Shown in pieces: positions 1-5,308 of a DNA stretch of 6,320 nt. A program made the position numbers and the translations under genes. The stretch is taken from contig RFOC01000121.1 in assembly GCA_009926815.1 (NCBI GenBank), positions 1 to 6,320 of the forward strand, read 5' to 3'. Within the stretch, counting starts at the first letter, position 1. Each line of letters starts with the position of its first letter. Under the pieces are notes generated by a model. It saw only the letters and a list, made by a program, of their open reading frames with translations, searched no databases and was not told the DNA's origin. Source of the DNA: Planctomycetota bacterium (lineage in GTDB: Bacteria > Planctomycetota > Phycisphaerae > Phycisphaerales > SM1A02).

Positions 1-63
1 GTCCGCCACGGGCACGCCGACGCGACGGGAGAGCTTGACCTTGGGACCGGTGTAACGAGCCAT
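1..63 (-). CDS. rpsD: 30S ribosomal protein S4, N-terminal fragment
   Basis: Only the first 21 codons lie in the window; the gene runs off the left edge. They translate to MARYTGPKVKLSRRVGVPVA followed by D, which matches the well-known start of bacterial S4 (MARYTGP..R..RR.G). S4 is a primary 16S rRNA-binding protein that nucleates assembly of the 30S body, and in several bacteria it represses its own translation. The zinc-binding form of S4 has cysteines at about positions 9 and 12. Here these are Val9 and Ser12, so this is the cysteine-less (C-minus) type, at least over this stretch. The start is set by an AGGAG sequence 5 nt upstream, and a promoter and leader hairpin lie further upstream. 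The assignment rests on a short but highly characteristic N-terminus. Confidence 0.9.
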   Translation of the reverse strand, partial: MARYTGPKVKLSRRVGVPVAD

Positions 64-68
64 TCGGA

Positions 69-73
69 CTCCT
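69..73 (-). promoter_or_regulatory. Shine-Dalgarno of rpsD
   Basis: The minus strand reads AGGAG, then TCCGA, then ATG, a textbook ribosome binding site with 5-nt spacing. It is the clearest Shine-Dalgarno in the window and fixes the rpsD start. Most other starts here lack one. Confidence 0.8.
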
Positions 74-91
74 GAAGCGATGCTGGACGCC

Positions 92-107
92 CTGCCGGGG
101 TCGGCAG
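92..107 (-). promoter_or_regulatory. Hairpin in the rpsD 5' leader
   Basis: On the minus strand CTGCCG, ACCC, CGGCAG forms a perfect 6-bp stem with a 4-nt loop. Three further pairs (GAC at 109-111 with GTC at 86-88) could extend it across a small internal loop. It lies between the predicted transcription start (about 114) and the Shine-Dalgarno. No U-tract follows, so it is not a terminator. S4 autoregulates through leader RNA structure in some bacteria; a similar role here is only a hypothesis. Confidence 0.4.
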
Positions 108-120
108 AGTCGGGCCGAGC

Positions 121-149
121 ATTACAGCCGAAACCCCCCCAAAGGTCAA
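121..149 (-). promoter_or_regulatory. Sigma70-like promoter for rpsD
   Basis: The minus strand contains TTGACC (144-149), a 17-nt spacer, then TGTAAT (121-126). Each box matches the consensus TTGACA/TATAAT at five of six positions and the spacing is optimal. Transcription would begin near position 114, giving an rpsD leader of about 50 nt that carries a hairpin and a Shine-Dalgarno. The spacer includes a run of seven G. This is the only promoter in the window with both boxes convincing. Confidence 0.65.
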
Positions 150-164
150 GGGGAAGGGGGGGTT
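132..164 (-). repeat. Inverted repeat (C-tract/G-tract) between purF and rpsD
   Basis: AACCCCCCC and GGGGGGGTT form a perfect 9-bp stem (132-140 with 156-164) around a 15-nt loop. It lies downstream of purF and overlaps the -35 box and spacer of the proposed rpsD promoter. No proper U-tract follows on either strand, so it is not a canonical intrinsic terminator. It may still slow polymerase leaving purF or shape the promoter DNA. Confidence 0.35.
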
Positions 165-178
165 GCGACCCCGGGATG

Positions 179-201
179 CCCCGTGGGGGCCAAAAACGGG
201 G
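179..201 (-). terminator. Possible hairpin just after purF
   Basis: On the minus strand CCCCGT, an 11-nt loop containing TTTTGG, then ACGGGG gives a 6-bp stem starting about 11 nt after the purF stop codon. A competing short stem GCCCC/GGGGC (178-182 with 186-190) lies inside the same segment. There is no U-tract after the stem, so termination activity is uncertain. Position is the main argument. Confidence 0.25.
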
Positions 202-212
202 TGCTCGGTGGC

Positions 213-2129
213 TCAGTATGCCCGGGCGTCTTCCCGGCGGCACCACTGGAGATAGGCCGTGTTCAGCACCCGAAGCCCCCCCGGCGTGGGGTAGTCGCCG
301 TCGAAGTACCACGTCCCGGTGTGCCCGGGCATGGCCCGCCGGAGGCCCTCGAGCGACTGGTAGACGACCTGCAGCGATCCCTTCCACGGCAGGTCGGAGG
401 GTCGGATGAGGCGGGCCACGGTCGCCTCGAGGTCCCCCGGGTCCACGGCCTCGTAGATCCGGCGGACGTGATTGGTCATGCGTTCGCCGGGCCAGTGCTG
501 CTGCTCCGCGCAGCGGCGCTCCACCTCGTCGAGCAGGTCCTGTCGGCCACGCTCGCGAAGCACCGCCACCGCCGCCTCGAAGGCGATGAACCGGCCCAGC
601 TGGCTCATGTCGATGCCGTAGCAGTCCGGATAGCAGATGGGCGGGCTGCTGCTGACGATGAGGATTCGCGTCGGCTCCAGCCGTGCCAGCATGGTCACGA
701 TGCTCTCGCGCAGGGTGGTGCCGCGCACGATGCTGTCATCGACCATGACCAGCGTGTCCTCGGGTCGGACCACGCCCGGCGTCACGTCGTAGACATGCGT
801 GACCAGATCCCGTCGAGCCTCGTCATGGGTGATGAAGGTGCGGAGCTTCTGGTCCTTGTGCGCCACCTTCTCCGCCCGGATGCCACCTGCGGCGGCGGCC
901 TCCAGGTCCGCGGCGGTGAGCGTGCCGGCGGCCAGCCTGCGGGCCAGCTCCGCATGCCGCGCCTGGCGGACGCGCTGGTCCACCGCCTCCACCAGGCCCA
1001 TGTAGGCGGTCTCGCTGGTGTTGGGAATGAAGCCGAACACCGCCCGATCCGCGTGGCCACCCAGCACCTCCAGCACGCGCGGAGCCAGTTCATGGCCCAG
1101 CCGCTTGCGCTCCAGGTGGATGTCGGGATCGTTGCCGCGGCTGAAGTAGATGCGCTCGAAGGTGCAGCTGCGGCGCTGGGCCGGTTCGCGGAAGGGGCCC
1201 AGCCGCACGGCGCCGTCGCGGCGTACCACCAGGGCGTGCGCCGGTGGCAGCTCCTGGACCTGATCCGGATCCAGGTCGAGCACGGTGGTGAGGGCGGCCC
1301 GCTCGCTCGCCACCGCCACCAGGTCCTCCGTCTCCGCCATGAAGGCCGGCCGGATCCCGTGGGGATCCCGGCATGCGAAGGCGTCGCCGTTGCCCACCAG
1401 CCCCACGAACGTGTAGCCGCCGTCGAAGCGCTCGGTGGCGCGGCCCAGCACCCGGTGAAGGTCGATCTCGCCGGAGATCGCCTCGGCCAGCGCCGAGCCC
1501 TGCAGCCCCTGGAAGCTTCCCGGGCCCGCGGCCACGGCCAGGCGGTCGTGCTCCAGGTCCAGGAAGTGCCCGATCTTCTCCAGCACCACGCCCGTGTCGG
1601 TGTCGCCCACGGGATTCAGGCCCAGATCCACCAGCGATCGGAAGAGGTCGTTGCTGTTGGTCAGGTTGAAGTTGCCGGCGATCACCAGGTTGCGGCTGGT
1701 CACCGGGCTGCGACGGACGTAGGGGTGGCAGAAGGCCGCGCCGCGTCCTCCGTAGGTGCCGTAGCGCAGGTGGCCCAGCATGGCCTCGCCCAGCAGGGGC
1801 ACGCGGCGCTTGAGCTCGATGGGATGCATGGAGCGCCGCTCCATGGGCTTCAGGTCCGCGGCGGACGCCAGGGCCTCGTCGAAGAGCCGCTCCACCGGGT
1901 TGCGCTTCGCGCTTCGCAGCCGGGTGAGGAAGGGCTCGCCCGAGGGCATGTCGAACTTCACCGCCGCGATGCCCGCGCCGTCCTGTCCGCGATTGCGCTG
2001 CTTCTCCATGAGCAGGTAGAGACGCCGCATGCCCCAGAGCATGTCCCCGTGCCGGGCGCGGATCTCCTCGAGCGGCCGCTTGAGCCGAAGCAGTGCCACG
2101 CCGCACTTGTGGCCGATGAAGTCGCTCAT
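213..2129 (-). CDS. purF: Amidophosphoribosyltransferase, long divergent PurF form
   Basis: The product (638 residues) should transfer ammonia from glutamine to PRPP, making phosphoribosylamine in the first committed step of purine synthesis in the cytosol. An N-terminal class II glutamine amidotransferase domain begins with MSDFIGHKCG; Cys9 would be the nucleophile after removal of eight residues. Further signatures are RGQDGAGI (48-55), GHLRYGT (119-125), GNFNLTN (152-158) and RDPHGIRP (254-261). The phosphoribosyltransferase half has the PRPP loop MVDDSIVRGTT (462-472) and SSPPICYPDCYGIDM (494-508). The length, the MSDFI start and a C-terminal segment ending in WYFDGDYPTPGG (607-618) match the roughly 630-residue form known from Bacteroidetes, not the roughly 500-residue canonical PurF. 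The SERAAL segment (275-280) lacks the cysteine used as an iron-sulfur ligand in the Bacillus-type enzyme. No Shine-Dalgarno precedes the ATG. Whether the genome also has a canonical PurF cannot be seen here. Confidence 0.9.
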   Translation of the reverse strand: MSDFIGHKCGVALLRLKRPLEEIRARHGDMLWGMRRLYLLMEKQRNRGQDGAGIAAVKFDMPSGEPFLTRLRSAKRNPVERLFDEALASAADLKPMERRSMHPIELKRRVPLLGEAMLGHLRYGTYGGRGAAFCHPYVRRSPVTSRNLVIAGNFNLTNSNDLFRSLVDLGLNPVGDTDTGVVLEKIGHFLDLEHDRLAVAAGPGSFQGLQGSALAEAISGEIDLHRVLGRATERFDGGYTFVGLVGNGDAFACRDPHGIRPAFMAETEDLVAVASERAALTTVLDLDPDQVQELPPAHALVVRRDGAVRLGPFREPAQRRSCTFERIYFSRGNDPDIHLERKRLGHELAPRVLEVLGGHADRAVFGFIPNTSETAYMGLVEAVDQRVRQARHAELARRLAAGTLTAADLEAAAAGGIRAEKVAHKDQKLRTFITHDEARRDLVTHVYDVTPGVVRPEDTLVMVDDSIVRGTTLRESIVTMLARLEPTRILIVSSSPPICYPDCYGIDMSQLGRFIAFEAAVAVLRERGRQDLLDEVERRCAEQQHWPGERMTNHVRRIYEAVDPGDLEATVARLIRPSDLPWKGSLQVVYQSLEGLRRAMPGHTGTWYFDGDYPTPGGLRVLNTAYLQWCRREDARAY

Positions 2130-2139
2130 GGAGGCGGTG

Positions 2140-2145
2140 AGCGTA
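2140..2145 (-). promoter_or_regulatory. Possible -10 box of purF
   Basis: TACGCT on the minus strand lies 10 nt before the purF ATG, which has no Shine-Dalgarno. If used, it would give a leader of only about 3-4 nt. No good -35 box is visible. It is weaker than the three sites with exact 6-nt spacing described elsewhere in this window. Confidence 0.3.
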
Positions 2146-2180
2146 TCGGGTCACGAAACCTCGGGAATCCGCGGGATCGC

Positions 2181-2186
2181 TACGAT
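2181..2186 (+). promoter_or_regulatory. Putative -10 box, leaderless start of the unknown gene
   Basis: TACGAT is followed by exactly 6 nt (TTCCGC) and then the ATG at 2193. With normal -10 to +1 spacing, transcription would start at the A of the ATG. There is no Shine-Dalgarno upstream. The same arrangement precedes lipB and ompH. No convincing -35 box is seen. Confidence 0.45.
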
Positions 2187-2192
2187 TTCCGC

Positions 2193-2933
2193 ATGCCGTC
2201 GGACGCTGCCGGAGATGCCTGGATGGTGCTGCTGGCTCAGGCCACCCAGCTGGCGGCGGCGTCGCAGGCCTGGCCCGATGACCGTCCGGGCGATCGGATC
2301 CGCGCCTCGGTGCCCGACCTGGTGCAGTTGCACGCGGTGCGCATCGCCATGGAGCAGCTGGCCCGCGTGCCTGCGCCCCAGCGGCCCTATGCGCGGGACC
2401 AGGCGGAGTGGCTGGTGCGAAGCGCCGCGGAGCGTCTGCGCGAACGCTGGAGCGGCGAGCCCATGCCCGAGGCCATGCTGGAGGCGATGGCCGCGGCGCG
2501 TGCGGCGATCGCGGCCAGTCTCTACGCCGGACTTCGATGCCTGCGGTGGCCCGGTCCGGGGTCGCTGGTGGTGCCTCGATGGTTCGATGAACTGGATGGC
2601 CTGGTCGGTTCCATGGCCATCATGGAGCCGGGGACCATCGCTCTTCAGGGCGAGGTGATCGCCTGGTGGTGCGATCATCCACCGCTGCACTGCCCTGGAT
2701 GCGTGGAGGAGTCGCTGGCGGAGCCGGTGCAGGTCTACCGGCGATTCGACGCCTCGGGTCGCTACGAGGGCAGCGACACGGTGCCGCTGCACGCCGAGCT
2801 GCCCGCGGGCATGCCCATGCTGGTGCCGCTCTGCGTGGCAGGCGAGCGAGTGGGATCGCTGTCGAGAGATCCGGCGGCGTGGTTGGCGCTGCAGCGACGT
2901 GCAGGCGTGCCGGGCCCCTCGGCCTCGGGCTGA
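2193..2933 (+). CDS. Uncharacterised 246-residue protein
   Basis: I do not recognise a family. Coding is supported by strongly GC-biased third positions and a plausible helical, alanine/leucine-rich N-terminal half (about 10-115) with amphipathic stretches. The C-terminal half is more beta-like and contains a Cys/His cluster: Cys160, His162, His166, Cys167 and Cys170 (CDHPPLHCPGC), which could bind a metal such as zinc. There is no signal peptide and no obvious membrane segment, so a soluble cytosolic protein is likely. The frame stays open far upstream, back to 183, but that part is antisense to purF. The start was placed at ATG 2193 because it is the first ATG after the purF start and has a -10-like TACGAT 6 nt before it. 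The gene diverges from purF and converges on the hydrolase gene with 7 nt between stop codons. Function is unknown. Confidence 0.75.
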   Translation: MPSDAAGDAWMVLLAQATQLAAASQAWPDDRPGDRIRASVPDLVQLHAVRIAMEQLARVPAPQRPYARDQAEWLVRSAAERLRERWSGEPMPEAMLEAMAAARAAIAASLYAGLRCLRWPGPGSLVVPRWFDELDGLVGSMAIMEPGTIALQGEVIAWWCDHPPLHCPGCVEESLAEPVQVYRRFDASGRYEGSDTVPLHAELPAGMPMLVPLCVAGERVGSLSRDPAAWLALQRRAGVPGPSASG

Positions 2934-2940
2934 TCGCGGG

Positions 2941-3741
2941 TCAGGCCAGGGCGGCGGGTCCGGCGATCACCGCCTCGGAGGGCGTGCGCCGGTCGGCGAT
3001 GCGCAGCCGCGGCGCCAGGTCCGGCGCCTGGCGCAGCCAGGTCTCGCGGACCACATCGGGATGGTTGCACTGCTCGCTCAGGTGAAGGAGCATGACGAGC
3101 TCGGGGGTGGCGTCGGCCTGGTGCAGCGATCGCACGAAGTCGATGGCCTGCTCGTTGGAGAGGTGGCCCCGGCCATCCATGATCCGTCGCTTCAGGTGCT
3201 CGGGTCTGGCGCTGGCCCGCTGCATGTCCGGGTCGTAGTTGCTCTCCAGTCCCAGCACCTGCACGCCGCGCATGAACTCGTGCAGCGGGTCGGGCACCCG
3301 TCCCAGGTCGGTGGCCCAGCCCACCGATGCCTCGCCGGCATCGATGCGGAACGCCGTGCTGCCCTCGCTGTCGTGCGGCAGGGCCAGGCTGCGGATCCGG
3401 AACGGTCCCAGGCTCAGTTCGTCGGCGATCCACCGGGTCGTGGCCTGGGACAGGCCCGCGCGGGCCGGCAGCGCGCCGTGATCCGGTCGCAGCACGATGG
3501 GCGGGGCCAGCAGGGAGGGCCATCCGCGGGCCCACCCTGGATGAAGGTGGTCGACGTCACCGTGGGTCAGCAGCACGGCGGCCAGGCCCTCCAGGTCCAC
3601 GCCCTCGGCGCTCAGCAGTCCGCGCAGGCGGCGTGGCGAGAGCCCCAGGTCGATCAGGAGGTCATGCCGGCGATCCGCCTGGTGCAGCGTGATCAGGGCC
3701 GCGTTGCCGGAACTGCCGCTGGCCAGCACGCGCAGCCGCAT
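2941..3741 (-). CDS. Metallo-beta-lactamase-fold hydrolase, WalJ/YycJ-like
   Basis: This 266-residue protein starts MRLRVLASGSSGNA, the typical opening of the WalJ/YycJ branch of MBL-fold hydrolases, whose members are suspected or shown to be metal-dependent nucleases or phosphodiesterases. Metal-site motifs in order are THGDVDH (59-65), His123 in LPHDSEG, Asp145 in ATDLG, LESNYD (165-170) and GHLSN (192-196) near the C-terminus. The usual HxHxDH motif here reads HGDVDH, so the second histidine is replaced by Asp62; His60, Asp64 and His65 remain. No signal peptide is seen, so it should be cytosolic. The ATG lies 4 nt after the lpxA stop with an AGGTGG site upstream, so it is probably translated from the lpxA transcript. 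The link to lipid A is likely only positional. The exact substrate is unknown. Confidence 0.85.
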   Translation of the reverse strand: MRLRVLASGSSGNAALITLHQADRRHDLLIDLGLSPRRLRGLLSAEGVDLEGLAAVLLTHGDVDHLHPGWARGWPSLLAPPIVLRPDHGALPARAGLSQATTRWIADELSLGPFRIRSLALPHDSEGSTAFRIDAGEASVGWATDLGRVPDPLHEFMRGVQVLGLESNYDPDMQRASARPEHLKRRIMDGRGHLSNEQAIDFVRSLHQADATPELVMLLHLSEQCNHPDVVRETWLRQAPDLAPRLRIADRRTPSEAVIAGPAALA

Positions 3742-3745
3742 GCCG

Positions 3746-4567
3746 TCAGTCCACCTGTGCGGCGGAGCCGCGCATGACGGTGCCCTCGCCGGGCACGATG
3801 CCGCGCTTGGCGGACTCCACGAACGCGATGTACTCGTCGACCACCGGATCGCCCGCGCGCGTGCGCAGTTCCTCGATCTTGGCGAGCTTGGGCAGCTGGC
3901 TGCGCTGCAGCACCTTGTACACCCACTTCACGGTGTCGATGTCGGAGCGGCTCATGCCACTTCGACGCATGCCGACCACGTTGATGCTGCCCGCGATGTT
4001 GATGCCAGTCACCATGAAGAACGGGGGCAGGTCCAGGCTGAAACCGGTCAGGCCGCCCACGAAGGCCCCTCGGCCCACGCGGCAGAACTGGTGCACGGTG
4101 GCGTTGCCTCCCATGATGACGCGGTCGGCCACCTCCACGTGGCCGGCGAGCAGCGCGCCGTTGGCGAAGATGTTCCGGTCACCGATGATGCAGTCATGTC
4201 CCGCATGGCTGTTGACCATGAAGTAGTTGCCATGGCCGATGCGGGTGGGCGACTGCGTCTTGCCGCGGTGCACGGTCACGCCCTCGCGGAACACGTTGTC
4301 GTTCCCGATGATCAGTCCCGGCCCGGGTTCCGCGGGGCTGAAGCCCAGGTCCTGTGGCGGGCAGCCCAGCGTCACGCCGGGGTAGGCCGTGTTGCGCTCG
4401 CCGATGGTGCAGGGACCCTGGATGGTCACGCGGTGCAGCAGCCGGGTTCCGGCACCGATCGTGACGGGGCCGGGGCAACCCTCGATCACGCAGAAGGGGC
4501 CGATCTCCGCATCGGGGGCCAGCGTGACGTCGCCCAGGACCACGGCCGAGGGGTGAATGCGTGCCAT
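3746..4567 (-). CDS. lpxA: UDP-N-acetylglucosamine acyltransferase
   Basis: LpxA moves a 3-hydroxyacyl chain from acyl carrier protein to the 3-OH of UDP-GlcNAc, the first step of lipid A synthesis, in the cytosol as a trimer. The 273 residues begin MARIHPSAVVLGDVTLAPDA and run through left-handed beta-helix hexapeptide repeats to about residue 190, then a helical C-terminal domain (about 200-255). NSHAGHDC (119-126) carries the catalytic base His124 (His125 in E. coli), and ATVHQFC (156-162) is also conserved. Gly172 aligns with E. coli Gly173, the residue of the acyl-length ruler that permits C14 chains. The reading frame is open further upstream to 4729, but those residues are low-complexity and antisense to lipB, and the protein family starts at the MARIHPSA methionine. 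It is the first gene of a two-gene unit with the MBL hydrolase and diverges from lipB. There is no Shine-Dalgarno. Confidence 0.93.
   Translation of the reverse strand: MARIHPSAVVLGDVTLAPDAEIGPFCVIEGCPGPVTIGAGTRLLHRVTIQGPCTIGERNTAYPGVTLGCPPQDLGFSPAEPGPGLIIGNDNVFREGVTVHRGKTQSPTRIGHGNYFMVNSHAGHDCIIGDRNIFANGALLAGHVEVADRVIMGGNATVHQFCRVGRGAFVGGLTGFSLDLPPFFMVTGINIAGSINVVGMRRSGMSRSDIDTVKWVYKVLQRSQLPKLAKIEELRTRAGDPVVDEYIAFVESAKRGIVPGEGTVMRGSAAQVD
3751..3756 (-). promoter_or_regulatory. Shine-Dalgarno-like site for the MBL hydrolase
   Basis: AGGTGG on the minus strand lies inside the last codons of lpxA, 9 nt before the ATG of the hydrolase gene. It supports translation of the hydrolase as the second cistron of the lpxA transcript and supports the chosen start. 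Confidence 0.5.
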
Positions 4568-4576
4568 GAAGGACCG

Positions 4577-4582
4577 ATTGTA
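4577..4582 (-). promoter_or_regulatory. Putative -10 box of lpxA
   Basis: TACAAT on the minus strand (five of six matches to TATAAT) lies 9 nt before the lpxA ATG. Normal spacing would give a transcript with at most a few untranslated bases. No Shine-Dalgarno and no clear -35 box are visible in this 53-nt divergent gap. Confidence 0.45.
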
Positions 4583-4608
4583 CGGAGGGGTCACCGGTTC
4601 CGGATGCT

Positions 4609-4614
4609 TACGCT
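4609..4614 (+). promoter_or_regulatory. Putative -10 box, leaderless start of lipB
   Basis: TACGCT is followed by exactly 6 nt (TGGGGC) and the lipB ATG. This predicts transcription starting at or next to the ATG. GGGG just before the start is too close to act as an ordinary Shine-Dalgarno. No convincing -35 box is seen. Confidence 0.42.
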
Positions 4615-4620
4615 TGGGGC

Positions 4621-5307
4621 ATGGACGACGTGCAGGTGCACGACCTGGGCCGGATCGGCTACGCGGAGGCGCTCGAGCGGCAGCGGTCGCTCCATGAGCG
4701 GCTGGTGGCAGGGCGGGACCACGGTGCACCCATGCAGCTGCTGCTGCTCGAGCATGATCCGCCGGTGATCACCGTGAGCCGACGGCCGGGCGCGGAGCGC
4801 CACGTGCTGGCGGGCGATCGCGCGCTTGCGGACCTGGGAGTGCAGCGCGTGGAGACCGACCGGGGCGGCGACGTGACCTGGCATGGCCCGGGCCAGCTGG
4901 TGGCCTACCCCATCCTCGACCTGCAGCGGCTGGATCTGCGCATCCACGGCTACATGCGGCTTCTGGAGCAGGTGGTGCTGGACACGCTGCAGCGATTCGG
5001 CCTGGAGGGCCGACGTGACGAGACCGCCACGGGCGTCTGGGTGGGCGATCAGGGACCCGACCGCAAGATCGCGGCCATGGGCGTTCGGGTGAGCCGATGG
5101 GCCACGCTGCATGGTCTGGCCCTGAACGTGGATCCCGATCTCCGCATGTTCGATCTCATCGTGCCCTGCGGGCTGACGGGGCGACCGGTCACCAGTCTTC
5201 GGCGGGAACTGGGACACGCCGCACCCGATCTGGCCCGCGTGAAGCGCGAGCTGGCCGAGGTGCTGGTGGGGCTGGTGGCCCGGCGTCTGGTCGAGACCGG
5301 GCGATGA
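4621..5307 (+). CDS. lipB: Octanoyl-[acyl carrier protein]:protein octanoyltransferase
   Basis: LipB transfers octanoate from acyl carrier protein to lipoyl domains (for example pyruvate dehydrogenase E2); LipA then inserts sulfur to make lipoate. The 228 residues show the whole LipB signature: EHDPPVITVSRRPG (44-57), RGGDVTWHGPGQLVAYPI (81-98), GVWVGDQGPDRKIAAMGVRV (138-157) with the conserved active-site Lys149, TLHGLALNV (162-170), and FDLIVPCGLTGRPVTSL (177-193) with nucleophile Cys183. Length is normal for the family (about 210-250) and nothing is missing. No lipA is seen nearby. The gene diverges from lpxA across 53 nt and converges with ompH, with only 1 nt between the stop codons, so any terminators must lie within coding sequence. 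The start agrees with the family and has a -10-like box 6 nt upstream. Confidence 0.94.
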   Translation: MDDVQVHDLGRIGYAEALERQRSLHERLVAGRDHGAPMQLLLLEHDPPVITVSRRPGAERHVLAGDRALADLGVQRVETDRGGDVTWHGPGQLVAYPILDLQRLDLRIHGYMRLLEQVVLDTLQRFGLEGRRDETATGVWVGDQGPDRKIAAMGVRVSRWATLHGLALNVDPDLRMFDLIVPCGLTGRPVTSLRRELGHAAPDLARVKRELAEVLVGLVARRLVETGR

Positions 5308-5308
5308 A

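Noticed and set aside
80..409. Plus-strand 109-residue frame over the rpsD-purF gap
   Set aside because: Arg/Pro/Gly-rich with no motif; it overlaps the rpsD promoter and the purF 3' end and has no ribosome binding site.
183..2192. About 2 kb stop-free plus-strand frame antisense to purF, continuous with the unknown gene
   Set aside because: It mirrors purF, whose motifs are clear on the minus strand. Stop-free antisense frames are common in GC-rich coding DNA. The translation is low-complexity and His/Gln/Ala/Val-rich, with no recognisable domain. Only the part from 2193 is taken as a gene.
2151..2792. Minus-strand frame of 213 residues opposite the unknown gene
   Set aside because: Its translation is Arg/His-rich and without motifs. 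The plus-strand frame has the better third-position GC bias and a more protein-like composition.
4568..4729. In-frame upstream extension of lpxA
   Set aside because: The added 54 residues are Ala/Arg/Pro-rich, lie antisense to lipB and precede the normal LpxA N-terminus.
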